Below are positions 42,578-50,452 of a stretch of DNA of 64,000 nucleotides, piece after piece. Source of the DNA: Christensenella sp. UBA1685 (GTDB lineage: Bacteria; Bacillota; Clostridia; Christensenellales; CAG-138); NCBI GenBank assembly GCA_002320595.1, contig DCKB01000013.1:7274-71273 (forward strand), read 5' to 3'. Made by a program: the position numbers and the translations under genes. The notes under the pieces were generated by a model. It saw only the letters and a program-made list of their open reading frames with translations. It did not search any database and was not told the origin of the DNA. The stretch's first letter is position 1. Every line of letters begins with the position of its first letter.

Positions 42578-44296
42578 TTATCCCACTTCGCCCATCTGAA
42601 CATCGTAGATTTCACGGTAATCCGGGCAGGTTTCAAGCAGCTGTTCATGCGTGCCCGCGCCGATTACGCGCCCCCCATCCAGCACGAGGATGTGATCCGC
42701 ATTCAGAATGGAGCTGATGCGTTGGGCGATGATGACGGTCGTCGTATCGGCGAAATTGTGGTACAGCGCGCTGCGCAGCGCTTTGTCGGTCTTATAATCA
42801 AGCGCGGAGGAGCAATCGTCCAGCACAAGGATCTCCGGCTTTGCGGCCAGCGCGCGGGCAATCAGGAGCCGCTGCTTCTGCCCGCCGGAAAGGTTTGCGC
42901 CCTTTGCGGTGAGCATGTGGGAAAGCCCTCCTTCCTTTTCTTCGATAAATTCCGCCTGGGCAAGCCTGGCTGCGAGCAGGAGCGCCTCGTCGGAAAGCCC
43001 GCGACCAAAGTCGATGTTCTCGCGGATGCTGTCCGCAAGGATAAAGTCGTTCTGGAACACCACGCCGAACATGGTGTGAAGCTCCTCTTCCGAAATTCCT
43101 TCGATGCGCCGGCCACCGATGCGGATCTCGCCCGCATCCGCATCATAAAAGCGCATCAGCAGGCTCACAATGGTAGATTTGCCGCTGCCCGTGGACCCGA
43201 TGATGCCGAGCGTCTGCCCCCGGCGCAGCGCAAAGCTTACATCCGAAAGGTCATCCCGCGTTTTGTTCTTCGCTTTGTTGTAAGAAAAGTTCACGTGCCT
43301 GAACTCCACATGGTATTGGCTTGTGCGCGGCGCCGCTTCGCCGGGAACAGGCTCCAGAGGCGTTTCAAGGATCTCCTCGATGCGCTTTGCACTGGCCGCG
43401 CCTTTGGAATAAATCATAAACAGGCGGGAAACCATCATCATCGCATTCAGGATGATGGTGAAGTAGCTCAGAAACGCAATGATTTTCCCCGCCTGGGAAA
43501 CGCCCGCGTTCACGCGGAACGCGCCCACAACCACCACCGCCGTAAGGCCAAGGTTTAAAAGAAGGCTCATCACGGGGTTCGTCGTCGCCATGACCGCGCC
43601 CGCATGCTGATCCCGCCGGACGACCTCGCGGTTCACCTCGTCAAAGCGGCCCTTCTCATATTCCGTTTTGGAAAGCGCTTTGATCACGCGCACGCCCGTC
43701 ATGTTCTCCTGCACCTTGCGTACCATGGCGTCCACCGCCGACTGCACCCGAACATACAGCGGCACGCCCCTGCGCGATACGCTGAACACCACCACCCCAA
43801 GCAGCGGCAGCGTTGCGACAAGCACAAGCGTGAGCACGGGCTCAAGCGTAAACGTCACAATGATGCCGCCGAGCAGCAGGATCGGCGCGCGCACGCCAAG
43901 GCGCTGCATGCGGTCTACCATTTGATGCACATTGTACGTGTCGCTTGTAAGGCGTGAAATCAGAGACGAAAGCGTAAAACCGTCGATCTGCCGGCTGGAC
44001 AGATAGGAGACGCGTGCAAATGCATCGTGCCGCAGTTTTTCCGTAAAGCGGCGCGAAATGCGTGTGGACATGCGGTTGGCGATCACGTTGCCCAAAAGCG
44101 CCACCGTTGCCGCAAGGAGCATAAAAATGCCCCAAAGATAAACCTGCGGCATATCTTTTTGCGGCACAACATCATCGAGAATGAGCGAAAGCATCCAAGG
44201 CAGAAAAAGCTCCGTGATGGTGCCGATAAACTTGATGGTGAGCTGCAAAGCAAGGCGCGCATACTGCGGCCTGAGGTATTGGAGTACGGTTTTCAT
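42578..44296 (-). CDS. ABC exporter subunit (heterodimeric, MdlA-like)
   Basis: This 572-residue transmembrane/ATPase fusion has a canonical signature NLSGGQKQRLL, Walker A GSTGSGKST and a Walker B region LVLDDCSSALD in which the catalytic Glu of the usual DE is Asp. Its nucleotide site thus pairs with the partner's degenerate signature to make one weak and one active site. It is the first structural gene after marR. The start is at 44296, 17 nt after the marR stop. Confidence 0.92.
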   Translation of the reverse strand: MKTVLQYLRPQYARLALQLTIKFIGTITELFLPWMLSLILDDVVPQKDMPQVYLWGIFMLLAATVALLGNVIANRMSTRISRRFTEKLRHDAFARVSYLSSRQIDGFTLSSLISRLTSDTYNVHQMVDRMQRLGVRAPILLLGGIIVTFTLEPVLTLVLVATLPLLGVVVFSVSRRGVPLYVRVQSAVDAMVRKVQENMTGVRVIKALSKTEYEKGRFDEVNREVVRRDQHAGAVMATTNPVMSLLLNLGLTAVVVVGAFRVNAGVSQAGKIIAFLSYFTIILNAMMMVSRLFMIYSKGAASAKRIEEILETPLEPVPGEAAPRTSQYHVEFRHVNFSYNKAKNKTRDDLSDVSFALRRGQTLGIIGSTGSGKSTIVSLLMRFYDADAGEIRIGGRRIEGISEEELHTMFGVVFQNDFILADSIRENIDFGRGLSDEALLLAARLAQAEFIEEKEGGLSHMLTAKGANLSGGQKQRLLIARALAAKPEILVLDDCSSALDYKTDKALRSALYHNFADTTTVIIAQRISSILNADHILVLDGGRVIGAGTHEQLLETCPDYREIYDVQMGEVG

Positions 44297-44313
44297 TGCA
44301 CGTTATTCCTTCT

Positions 44314-44739
44314 TCATTTCATCCAGCGCTGTTGTGCGTGCTCCGCAGCACGCGCGAGCAGATCTTTGAACTGTTCCTTCTCTTCCTCGGTGAAATCCGC
44401 CGTGATGCATTCATTCCATTCGCGGAGCACTGCACGCACCTCCGGTAGCACCGCAAGCGCTTTTTCAGTTGGGTATACTTCCATGGCACGGGAATCCGTT
44501 TCGCACGGGCGGCGCTCCACAAACCCATTTTGTTCGAGCGCCGCAAGCTGGCGCGTGACGTTGCTTTTGTTCACGTAAATTTCCCGGGCGATGGCATCCT
44601 GTGTGGTGCCCGGCTCGCGGCACACGCGCAGGATATACGCGCAGTGCTGCCCACAGAGGCCGGTGTCCCGCAGCCGTTCCGAACGGAACTGGTTGCTGCA
44701 TCGGGCAATCGTCATAATATAGCGGTTGATGCTTGGCAT
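44314..44739 (-). CDS. MarR-family transcriptional regulator
   Basis: This 141-residue winged-helix dimer has the DNA-binding segment TTQDAIAREIYVNKSNVTRQ and wing ALEQNGFVERRPCETDSRAM. MarR proteins repress and are released by small aromatic or drug ligands. It is the first gene of the exporter/acetyltransferase operon and lies next to two perfect palindromes placed over the start of transcription. The ATG at 44739 is chosen because GGAAGGAG lies 6 nt upstream. An earlier in-frame ATG at 44760 lacks such a site. Confidence 0.9.
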   Translation of the reverse strand: MPSINRYIMTIARCSNQFRSERLRDTGLCGQHCAYILRVCREPGTTQDAIAREIYVNKSNVTRQLAALEQNGFVERRPCETDSRAMEVYPTEKALAVLPEVRAVLREWNECITADFTEEEKEQFKDLLARAAEHAQQRWMK

Positions 44740-44794
44740 GTTCGGCTCCTTCCTGAGCATCTAAAAAGAATGGATGAAAGCGATGCATCATTCC

Positions 44795-44823
44795 GTTGCG
44801 TCCGCAACAGTTGCGCGCGCAAC
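44795..44823. promoter_or_regulatory. tandem palindromic MarR operator
   Basis: GTTGCGTCCGCAAC (44795-44808) and GTTGCGCGCGCAAC (44810-44823) are two copies of the same 6-bp dyad (GTTGCG-N2-CGCAAC) separated by one base. They lie between the -10 box and the marR start, an ideal position for repression. Confidence 0.8.
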
Positions 44824-44833
44824 TATCTTTATG

Positions 44834-44862
44834 AGTATAGCACAAACGTAAAAAGATGACAA
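44834..44862 (-). promoter_or_regulatory. sigma70-type promoter of the marR operon
   Basis: Read on the minus strand: TTGTCA (44862-44857), a 17-bp spacer and TATACT (44839-44834). Transcription should start near 44827, inside or just ahead of the tandem operator. Confidence 0.8.
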
Positions 44863-44866
44863 GCAC

Positions 44867-44899
44867 AAAAAGCAGGCCGCGGCAGAAATGCTGCGGCCT
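44867..44899 (-). terminator. intrinsic terminator of the zinc-ribbon membrane protein gene
   Basis: AGGCCGC (44874-44880) and GCGGCCT (44893-44899), with inner GCA/TGC pairing, form a strong stem. On the minus strand it is followed closely by a run of T residues (AAAAA at 44867-44871 on the plus strand). Confidence 0.88.
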
Positions 44900-44946
44900 A
44901 GTCTTATGCAGGAAATGCCCGCACGGAAATCGATTGTCACCTAAGG

Positions 44947-45531
44947 TCAGTTCACAAAAAGATGCTTTCGTTTTTTGTAGTAGGCGAGCTCGATGCACAG
45001 CATGATGCCCGCTCCGGCTATGTTGCTGATATTGCTTATATCCGCCCACGGGGCAATGCCTGTAACTGCCCATACGCCGATAAGATACACAATCAACAAA
45101 ACGATATTCACAGCAAGTGCCGCAAAATAGCACTTCACGGCGTTTGCCCTGAGCTTTGCGAGCCGAAACCTTGTGTAAACAAGTCCGGCCGCAAGGGCGA
45201 GCGCCAAAAGGCCGTAAAGAATATCCAATACTTGAAGGCCGTTGCCATAATACCCATATACGAACGCAGCGCTCATACCATTCCCCGCGGCCTCGTATAC
45301 AAACCCCGTTGCCATGGATATTCCATTGTATAAAAGCAGTGCCGCACTGACCCATAAGCGGAAATAAATGTTGAAATTATACCATTTCATCGGCATGCCG
45401 CCGTATTCCAGTTGACGTACCTCAGTAAGTCTGAGCGGCTTCACATCCTGTATTTGGGGAAGTGATGTGCCACATTCCGTGCAGAAAGCGCTGCCTTCCG
45501 GCATCTGTGTGCCGCAATTCGGGTAATACAA
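44947..45531 (-). CDS. zinc-ribbon membrane protein with altered first knuckle
   Basis: This 194-residue protein has an N-terminal zinc-ribbon-like segment (MYYPNCGTQMPEGSAFCTEC) and about four to five membrane helices from residue 50 on. The first zinc knuckle should read CxxCG, but the first Cys is Tyr3 (YPNCG), leaving three cysteines. The start is TTG at 45531, with GGAGG 7 nt upstream. Many such clostridial proteins are of unknown function. A terminator lies just downstream, so it is monocistronic. Confidence 0.75.
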   Translation of the reverse strand: MYYPNCGTQMPEGSAFCTECGTSLPQIQDVKPLRLTEVRQLEYGGMPMKWYNFNIYFRLWVSAALLLYNGISMATGFVYEAAGNGMSAAFVYGYYGNGLQVLDILYGLLALALAAGLVYTRFRLAKLRANAVKCYFAALAVNIVLLIVYLIGVWAVTGIAPWADISNISNIAGAGIMLCIELAYYKKRKHLFVN

Positions 45532-45664
45532 TCCAATTCCTCCTTTTCCTTTAAAAAACAGCGTTGTGGGAATACTGAATGATACTGTTAAATGTATTAA
45601 TAATTATTATAATATTTGCGCATCTGCAAGTAAAGAGCAGATGCACGACGGCGGCAAATGCATG

Positions 45665-45693
45665 TTGACATGCCTCTTTCTTCATGCTATATT
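45665..45693 (+). promoter_or_regulatory. strong promoter placing the transcript start at an ATG
   Basis: Perfect TTGACA (45665-45670), a 17-bp spacer and TATATT (45688-45693). Six bases separate the -10 from the ATG at 45700, so the mRNA is expected to start at or within a base or two of that ATG. Confidence 0.8.
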
Positions 45694-45699
45694 CAAATC

Positions 45700-46296
45700 A
45701 TGAACTGCACAAAATCGGAATCCGTCGTTCTGGCGGAGCTTACGCGGCTGCTTCGCGAACAGGGGAAGATCCTTATTGCTGTCGATGGCAATGCCGCTTC
45801 GGGAAAAAGCACGCTGGCCGCGCGCCTTTCAGCATATTTTGCGCCGCAATGCAGCGTGAATGTATTTCACATGGATGATTTCTTTCTGCCTCCCGCGCTG
45901 CGCACGCCGGAGCGTTTGGGCGAGCCGGGCGGCAATGTGCATTACGAACGTTTTCGGGATGAAGTGCTTGCGGGCCTTGCAAGCGGCGCGCCGTTTTCCT
46001 ACGGCGTGTTCGATTGCAGCGTGATGGCGCTGACGCACCGCGTCACGGTGCAGCCTGCAGCGCTCTCCATCGTAGAAGGCGCTTACAGCATGCACCCATA
46101 TTTCAGGGCGCCGTATGACTTGCGCATTTTCATGAGCGCATCTGCCGAAACGCAGCGCACGCGTATTTTAGCGCGCAACGGAGCTTCGATGCTCACCCGC
46201 TTTGAAACGATCTGGATTCCCATGGAAAACGCATATTTTTCTGCGTTCCGCATCCGGGAGCAATGCGATTTTGTGCTTCACGCAGAAGATTTTTAG
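45700..46296 (+). CDS. uridine kinase-like P-loop protein, probably from a leaderless mRNA
   Basis: This 198-residue nucleoside kinase-like protein has Walker A GNAASGKST (about residues 30-38), HMDDFFLP, which matches the DxDDFY-like region of uridine kinases, and LSIVEGAYSMHPYF. It probably phosphorylates a nucleoside or related small molecule. I chose the ATG at 45700 because the promoter ends 6 nt upstream. An earlier in-frame ATG at 45658 lies upstream of the promoter and has no RBS. No Shine-Dalgarno precedes 45700. Confidence 0.8.
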   Translation: MNCTKSESVVLAELTRLLREQGKILIAVDGNAASGKSTLAARLSAYFAPQCSVNVFHMDDFFLPPALRTPERLGEPGGNVHYERFRDEVLAGLASGAPFSYGVFDCSVMALTHRVTVQPAALSIVEGAYSMHPYFRAPYDLRIFMSASAETQRTRILARNGASMLTRFETIWIPMENAYFSAFRIREQCDFVLHAEDF

Positions 46297-46401
46297 TTTG
46301 CTTTGGCCTGCAAGCCGTCCCTCTGTGCCGTTTAAGCCGTTATCGCTGCTGCATGTTCAGGGCGCACAATGTACCAATCCCACGCAGCTGCAAAACAAGC
46401 C

Positions 46402-48552
46402 TTAGCCCCTTTCCAGCTTCACCCGGAAGCTGATGCGCCGCTGTGTGGGCAGGATGTCGAACTGCACTGTATACGCCCCCTGCGCGCGGTCTACCGCAAC
46501 GATCGTCCCCTCCCCCATGATGGCATGGCGCACGCGGTCGCCCGGCCCAAAGGGAACCTGCTCGTCCGCCGGAGCAAGCAGGCGTTCGCTCGCTTCGATA
46601 TGCCGGAACGCATCCCGAAGAAGGCGCGCATCCGTTTCGCCGTCCCGCAGAAGCAGGGCCTCATCAATGTTGAAGAGGAAGCGGGAAGGATAGCGGAACG
46701 AACCGTCAAAATTCCGTCCTTCGGATTCGGATAACGCAAGCGAACGCTCCGCGCGCGTGACCGCTACGAAAGCAAGCCTGCGCTCCTCCTCCATGGCCTC
46801 GATGGTGGAGGTTTTTTTTGAAGGGAACACGCCTTCTTCCAGACCAACCAGGAATACATGCGGAAATTCAAGCCCCTTTGCCGTGTGTACGGTCATCATG
46901 CGCACACGCGCGCCGTTTTGCTCCGCATCGGCATTGGAAAGAAGCGCTACGCGCGCAAGGTAGCCCTCAAGCGTCGCTTCCTCGCCGCAGGTAGTCTCGA
47001 ACTCATAGATCGCCTGCTTGAGCTCGGCAAGGTTGTCCAGCCTGTCCTGCGCGCCTTCTGTGCGGAGCATGGTTTCATAGCCGCTTTGGTCAAGCACATC
47101 GCTCAAAAGCTCGGATACGGGCGTTTCCGGGCTGCGCGCGCCAAGGCGTTCCACAAGATCCACAAATTTACGCGCCTGCGTTGATTTCAAAAGCTCATGA
47201 TCAAGGTTGTGCGTGAGCGCCGCATATAACGTGCATCCGTTGGCCTCCGCGTATTCCTGTAAAAAGCGCATGCGTCGTTCCCCGATGTTGCGCTTCGGCA
47301 CGTTCGCCACGCGCAAAAAGGAAAGATCGTCCCGGTACGCCACAAGGCGCAGATAAGAAAGTGCATCCTTGATCTCCATGCGGTTAAAGAACTGCACACC
47401 GCTGAAGATCGTGTATGGAATTTCTTCCTTTAAAAAAACTTCCTCAAGCGTGCGGCTGATATGGTGCGCGCGGTAAAGGATCGCGATGTCCCGCAGCGGC
47501 ACGCCTGTATCCGCAAGCGCCTTGATGCGCGCAGCAACCCACTTTGCCTCGGCTTCCGCCGTCTTTGCATGATGCCATGTAACAGGCGCGCCCGCGGGCA
47601 GCGTTGGGAGCAAATCCTTTTTGACGCGGAGCCTGTTTTTTGCAATCAGTGAATTCGCCGCAGCAAGGATTTCCGGCGTTGAACGGTAATTCTGCATCAT
47701 ATAGATCGTCTCTGTGCCGGGGAAGCTTTTGTCAAATTCCAGAAGATACCGCACGTTTGCGCCGCGCCAGGTGTAGATGGTCTGATCCGGATCCCCAACG
47801 ATGAAAAGGTTTTTGTGGTATGCGCAAAGCGCTTCCATCAGCTCGTATTGCAGCGCGTCGATGTCCTGAAACTCATCGATCATAATGTATTCAAGCCGCT
47901 TCTGCCATTTCAGGCGGATTTCGGCATCGTTTTCGAAGATATAGAGCGTATATTTGATCAGGTCGTTATAATCAAGGCCGAAGCATTTCTTCTGCTGATA
48001 CAGATAGCCGTAAAAGATGATATCCCGCGGCGTTTCGGCCGCAAGATATTTTGCGCGCAGGCCGTCAAGCGGCATGGCGATCATGTCCTCATAATAATTC
48101 GGGTTTTCGGTGGTTTTTCGGATTTCGATCATGTCCCGCGCATTGGAAAACGTCATATGCCGGAGGGTAAGCCCCCGCTCTTCATAGATGATTTTCAGCA
48201 TGGCATCAATATCGGAATTGTCCAGCACAAGGAAATTCTTGGGATATTGGACGGCATAGCTGTCCTCCTGCAAAACGGAGACGCAGAAGCTGTGGAACGT
48301 GCAGACATAGCCCGTGTCGTTATCGCCGGTGAGAAGATGGATGCGCTGGCGCATCTCGTTTGCGGCCTTGTTGGTAAAGGTCACGCAAAGGATGTTGGCG
48401 GGCAGGATGCCGACCTCGTTTACAAGATATGCAAAGCGGTGCGCAAGCGCACGCGTTTTTCCGCTGCCCGCCCCCGCAATAACGCGCACATATCCTTCCG
48501 TGGCCGTGACGGCACAGAACTGTTCCGCGTTTAAGCCTTCCAAAATTTCCAT
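46402..48552 (-). CDS. ATP-dependent DNA helicase, UvrD/PcrA family
   Basis: This 716-residue superfamily 1A helicase starts LNAEQFCAVTATEGYVRVIAG and has the P-loop AGAGSGKTRALA, motif Ia VTFTNKAANEMRQRI, motif II IMIDEFQDIDALQYE, motif III IVGDPDQTIYTWRGA, LQNYRST-type MMQNYRSTPEIL, motif V TVHTAKGLEFPHVFLVG and motif VI FVAVTRAERSL. It unwinds DNA for repair or replication. I chose the ATG at 48552 because GGGGAG lies about 7 nt upstream. An upstream reading would add about 68 unconserved residues. It ends about 105 bp from the uridine-kinase-like gene. Confidence 0.93.
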   Translation of the reverse strand: MEILEGLNAEQFCAVTATEGYVRVIAGAGSGKTRALAHRFAYLVNEVGILPANILCVTFTNKAANEMRQRIHLLTGDNDTGYVCTFHSFCVSVLQEDSYAVQYPKNFLVLDNSDIDAMLKIIYEERGLTLRHMTFSNARDMIEIRKTTENPNYYEDMIAMPLDGLRAKYLAAETPRDIIFYGYLYQQKKCFGLDYNDLIKYTLYIFENDAEIRLKWQKRLEYIMIDEFQDIDALQYELMEALCAYHKNLFIVGDPDQTIYTWRGANVRYLLEFDKSFPGTETIYMMQNYRSTPEILAAANSLIAKNRLRVKKDLLPTLPAGAPVTWHHAKTAEAEAKWVAARIKALADTGVPLRDIAILYRAHHISRTLEEVFLKEEIPYTIFSGVQFFNRMEIKDALSYLRLVAYRDDLSFLRVANVPKRNIGERRMRFLQEYAEANGCTLYAALTHNLDHELLKSTQARKFVDLVERLGARSPETPVSELLSDVLDQSGYETMLRTEGAQDRLDNLAELKQAIYEFETTCGEEATLEGYLARVALLSNADAEQNGARVRMMTVHTAKGLEFPHVFLVGLEEGVFPSKKTSTIEAMEEERRLAFVAVTRAERSLALSESEGRNFDGSFRYPSRFLFNIDEALLLRDGETDARLLRDAFRHIEASERLLAPADEQVPFGPGDRVRHAIMGEGTIVAVDRAQGAYTVQFDILPTQRRISFRVKLERG

Positions 48553-48702
48553 AGTGAGTCTCCCCCATGCGCCGGTGTGCTTGCTTATTATCGTAACCGC
48601 CGCTGTGTAAATCGTCAAGGCCAGAGATATATGCCTTTCTTTTAAAGAATTTCCCATAGAATACATGCCTTGGCCCTGCTCCAAAAAATATGTAATTTCA
48701 TC

Positions 48703-48731
48703 TTGACAACGTGCCTGTAATGCGCTAGAAT
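48703..48731 (+). promoter_or_regulatory. sigma70-type promoter of the tRNA pair
   Basis: Perfect TTGACA (48703-48708), a 17-bp spacer and TAGAAT (48726-48731), 45 bp before tRNA-Gly. Confidence 0.82.
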
Positions 48732-48775
48732 ATGCAAGTGTCCGGCGGGAACGCATGGACAGCCCCCAAAGGAAT

Positions 48776-48851
48776 GCGGGAGTAGCTCATTTGGTAGAGC
48801 GCCGCCTTGCCAAGGCGGAGGTGGCGGGTTCGAGCCCCGTCTCCCGCTCCA
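48776..48851 (+). tRNA. tRNA-Gly(GCC)
   Basis: GCGGGAG pairs with CTCCCGC in the acceptor. The D-arm is GCTC...GAGC. The anticodon stem CCGCC/GGCGG has the loop TTGCCAA, anticodon GCC. The T-arm GCGGG TTCGAGC CCCGT is canonical, and CCA is encoded at 48849-48851. Confidence 0.97.
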
Positions 48852-48855
48852 ATAT

Positions 48856-48931
48856 GCACCCTTAGCTCAGTTGGTAGAGCACCTGACTCTTAATCAGGGT
48901 GTCCAGGGTTCGAGCCCCTGAGGGTGTACCA
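48856..48931 (+). tRNA. tRNA-Lys(CTT)
   Basis: GCACCCT pairs with AGGGTGT in the acceptor. The D-arm is GCTC...GAGC. The anticodon stem CCTGA/TCAGG has the loop CTCTTAA, anticodon CTT. The T-arm CAGGG TTCGAGC CCCTG is canonical, and CCA is encoded at 48929-48931. An integrase remnant follows, so the 3' end was probably an attachment site. Confidence 0.97.
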
Positions 48932-48935
48932 AGCA

Positions 48936-48965
48936 AAAAAAAGCTAGGTTTTGCCTAGCTTTTTT
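48936..48965 (+). terminator. intrinsic terminator of the tRNA operon
   Basis: AGCTAGG (48942-48948) and CCTAGCT (48954-48960) with loop TTTTG, flanked by A and T runs (six T residues at 48960-48965). Confidence 0.93.
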
Positions 48966-49036
48966 CATTACTCTCTTTGTCTGATTTTTTCGTTTTCAAG
49001 CCCTCAAATTAGGTCATTTACTGCATTTTTACTGCA

Positions 49037-49225
49037 TCAGAATTTAATGGCCGCAATTTCTGACCCTATATGCGCATTTAATGCCGCTATGGATTGCTGC
49101 TCTTTTTGCTTGGAAAGGTGCGTGTAAATCCGCATGGTTGTCTGCACATCCGCATGCCCCAGCAGGCGCTGCGCGGTAAGCACATCCACGCCAGCATCAT
49201 ACAGCATCGTTGCATAAGTGTGCCC
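49037..49225 (-). pseudogene. C-terminal remnant of a tyrosine integrase
   Basis: On the minus strand an open frame reads GHTYATMLYDAGVDVLTAQR, then LLGHADVQTTMRIYTHLSKQ, and stops at 49037-49039. This is the C-terminal catalytic part of a phage/Tn916-type tyrosine integrase, with the LLGHADVQTT box and the catalytic Tyr in MRIYTHL. The first box, normally LRHTYAT, is cut immediately before HTYAT. The remnant faces tRNA-Lys, as expected of an integrase at a tRNA attachment site. The rest of the gene is displaced or lost at the junction with the element that follows. Confidence 0.85.
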
Positions 49226-49380
49226 TTACGGTATAATTACGACAAACCGGAAAAGCCCCGTATTTCAAGGGTTTTCGGTTATCAGGCAAGGTTTTTCATC
49301 CTTTTCCAACCCGAAAAATCAAGCCGCGAAGTAGTTATATCGTAGGAGGTGTTATATTAACGACAAAAACTAAATACCGT

Positions 49381-49449
49381 TTGGGCGGGCTGTCTGCCTG
49401 CCCAAGAAATCAGGACATTTCCTCTGAAAAGAAGAAGTGTCCTTTTTTT
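49381..49449 (+). promoter_or_regulatory. two-hairpin leader with terminator before parB
   Basis: TTGGGC...GCCCAA with inner GGC/GCC makes a hairpin at 49381-49405. AGGACA (49412-49417) pairs with TGTCCT (49438-49443) and is followed by seven T residues (49443-49449). The second has the form of an intrinsic terminator. A GGAGG (about 49344-49348) precedes both, so a short translated leader is possible. The parB start lies 35 nt downstream. Confidence 0.6.
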
Positions 49450-49483
49450 GTACCCAAAATCCAATACCGACAGGAGGAAAACA

Positions 49484-50398
49484 ATGCCGGAGAAAACCAC
49501 GCAGAAAGAGCATGGTAAGAAAACCGCGTCTCCCTCGGAAAAGGAAGGTGGGCCGGAAGTCGTTATCCAAATCCCGCTTGCCGAACTGCATCCTTTTCCA
49601 GATCACCCATTCCAGGTGAGGGATGATGATTCCATGAGGGAAACCGCAGAAAGCGTCAAGGCGTATGGCGTACTCGTCCCCGCGATTGTCCGCCCACGGG
49701 AAGAAGGCGGATATGAAATCATCGCAGGACACCGCCGCAAACACGCCTGTGAACTGGCAGAGCTGGCTACCATGCCTGCCATCGTCCGAAACATGGACAG
49801 GGACACCGCAACCATCATCATGGTGGACAGCAACCTTCAGCGCGAAAACATCCTGCCCTCTGAACGCGCTAAGGCATACAAGATGAAAATGGATGCCATC
49901 AAACGGCAGGGCGCACGGACGGATTTAACTTCGCCGAATATTTCGGCTAAGTTCCGAAGTGACGATGAGATTGGACAGGAAGCCGGTGTGAGCGGCGATA
50001 CCATCCGCAACTATATCTCCCTGACACAGTTAGTACCGGAGCTTCAGCAGATGGTGGACGAAAAGAAAATTGCCCTTACTCCCGCGTATCAGCTTGCGGC
50101 GCTTACCCCCAAGGAACAAACCCTGCTGCTTGAAACCATCGACAGCGAACAGGCCACGCCCTCGCTGTCCCAGGCGCAGAGAATGAAGAAACTCAGTCAG
50201 AGCGGCGAACTGAATGAGGACACCATGCTCTCGATTATGATGGAGCAGAAGAAACCCGAAGTGTGGAATTTGACCATTCCCATGGACAAGATCAAAAAAT
50301 ACTTCCCGCGCTCCTACACGCCGCAGCGCATGGAGGAAGTCATATTCAAGTTACTGGACGCATGGCAGAAAAAGCGTCAGCGTGACCAAAGCCGATGA
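49484..50398 (+). CDS. ParB/RepB/Spo0J-family partition protein of the element
   Basis: This 304-residue protein has a ParB-N domain: PLAELHPFPDHPFQVRDDDS, the IVRPREEGGYEIIAGHRR (GHRR) nucleotide-binding segment and RENILPSERAKAYKM. The central helix-turn-helix (EAGVSGDTIRNYISLTQLVP) binds DNA. It probably promotes stability of the excised element. CAGGAGG lies 6 nt before the ATG at 49484. It is the first gene of the element and is followed by a terminator-like hairpin. Confidence 0.9.
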   Translation: MPEKTTQKEHGKKTASPSEKEGGPEVVIQIPLAELHPFPDHPFQVRDDDSMRETAESVKAYGVLVPAIVRPREEGGYEIIAGHRRKHACELAELATMPAIVRNMDRDTATIIMVDSNLQRENILPSERAKAYKMKMDAIKRQGARTDLTSPNISAKFRSDDEIGQEAGVSGDTIRNYISLTQLVPELQQMVDEKKIALTPAYQLAALTPKEQTLLLETIDSEQATPSLSQAQRMKKLSQSGELNEDTMLSIMMEQKKPEVWNLTIPMDKIKKYFPRSYTPQRMEEVIFKLLDAWQKKRQRDQSR

Positions 50399-50432
50399 TC
50401 GGACGAGCCTTTATGCTTGTCCGATATTTTTT
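50398..50432 (+). terminator. intrinsic terminator after parB
   Basis: ATCGGACGAG (50398-50407) and CTTGTCCGAT (50416-50425) form a 10-bp stem with one G-T pair, followed by ATTTTTT. Confidence 0.85.
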
Positions 50433-50452
50433 ATGCCCGGAAGGAGGAACCC

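Noticed and set aside
45658..45699. Earlier start for the uridine-kinase-like gene
   Set aside because: It lies upstream of the strong promoter and has no RBS. The ATG at 45700 fits the predicted transcript start.
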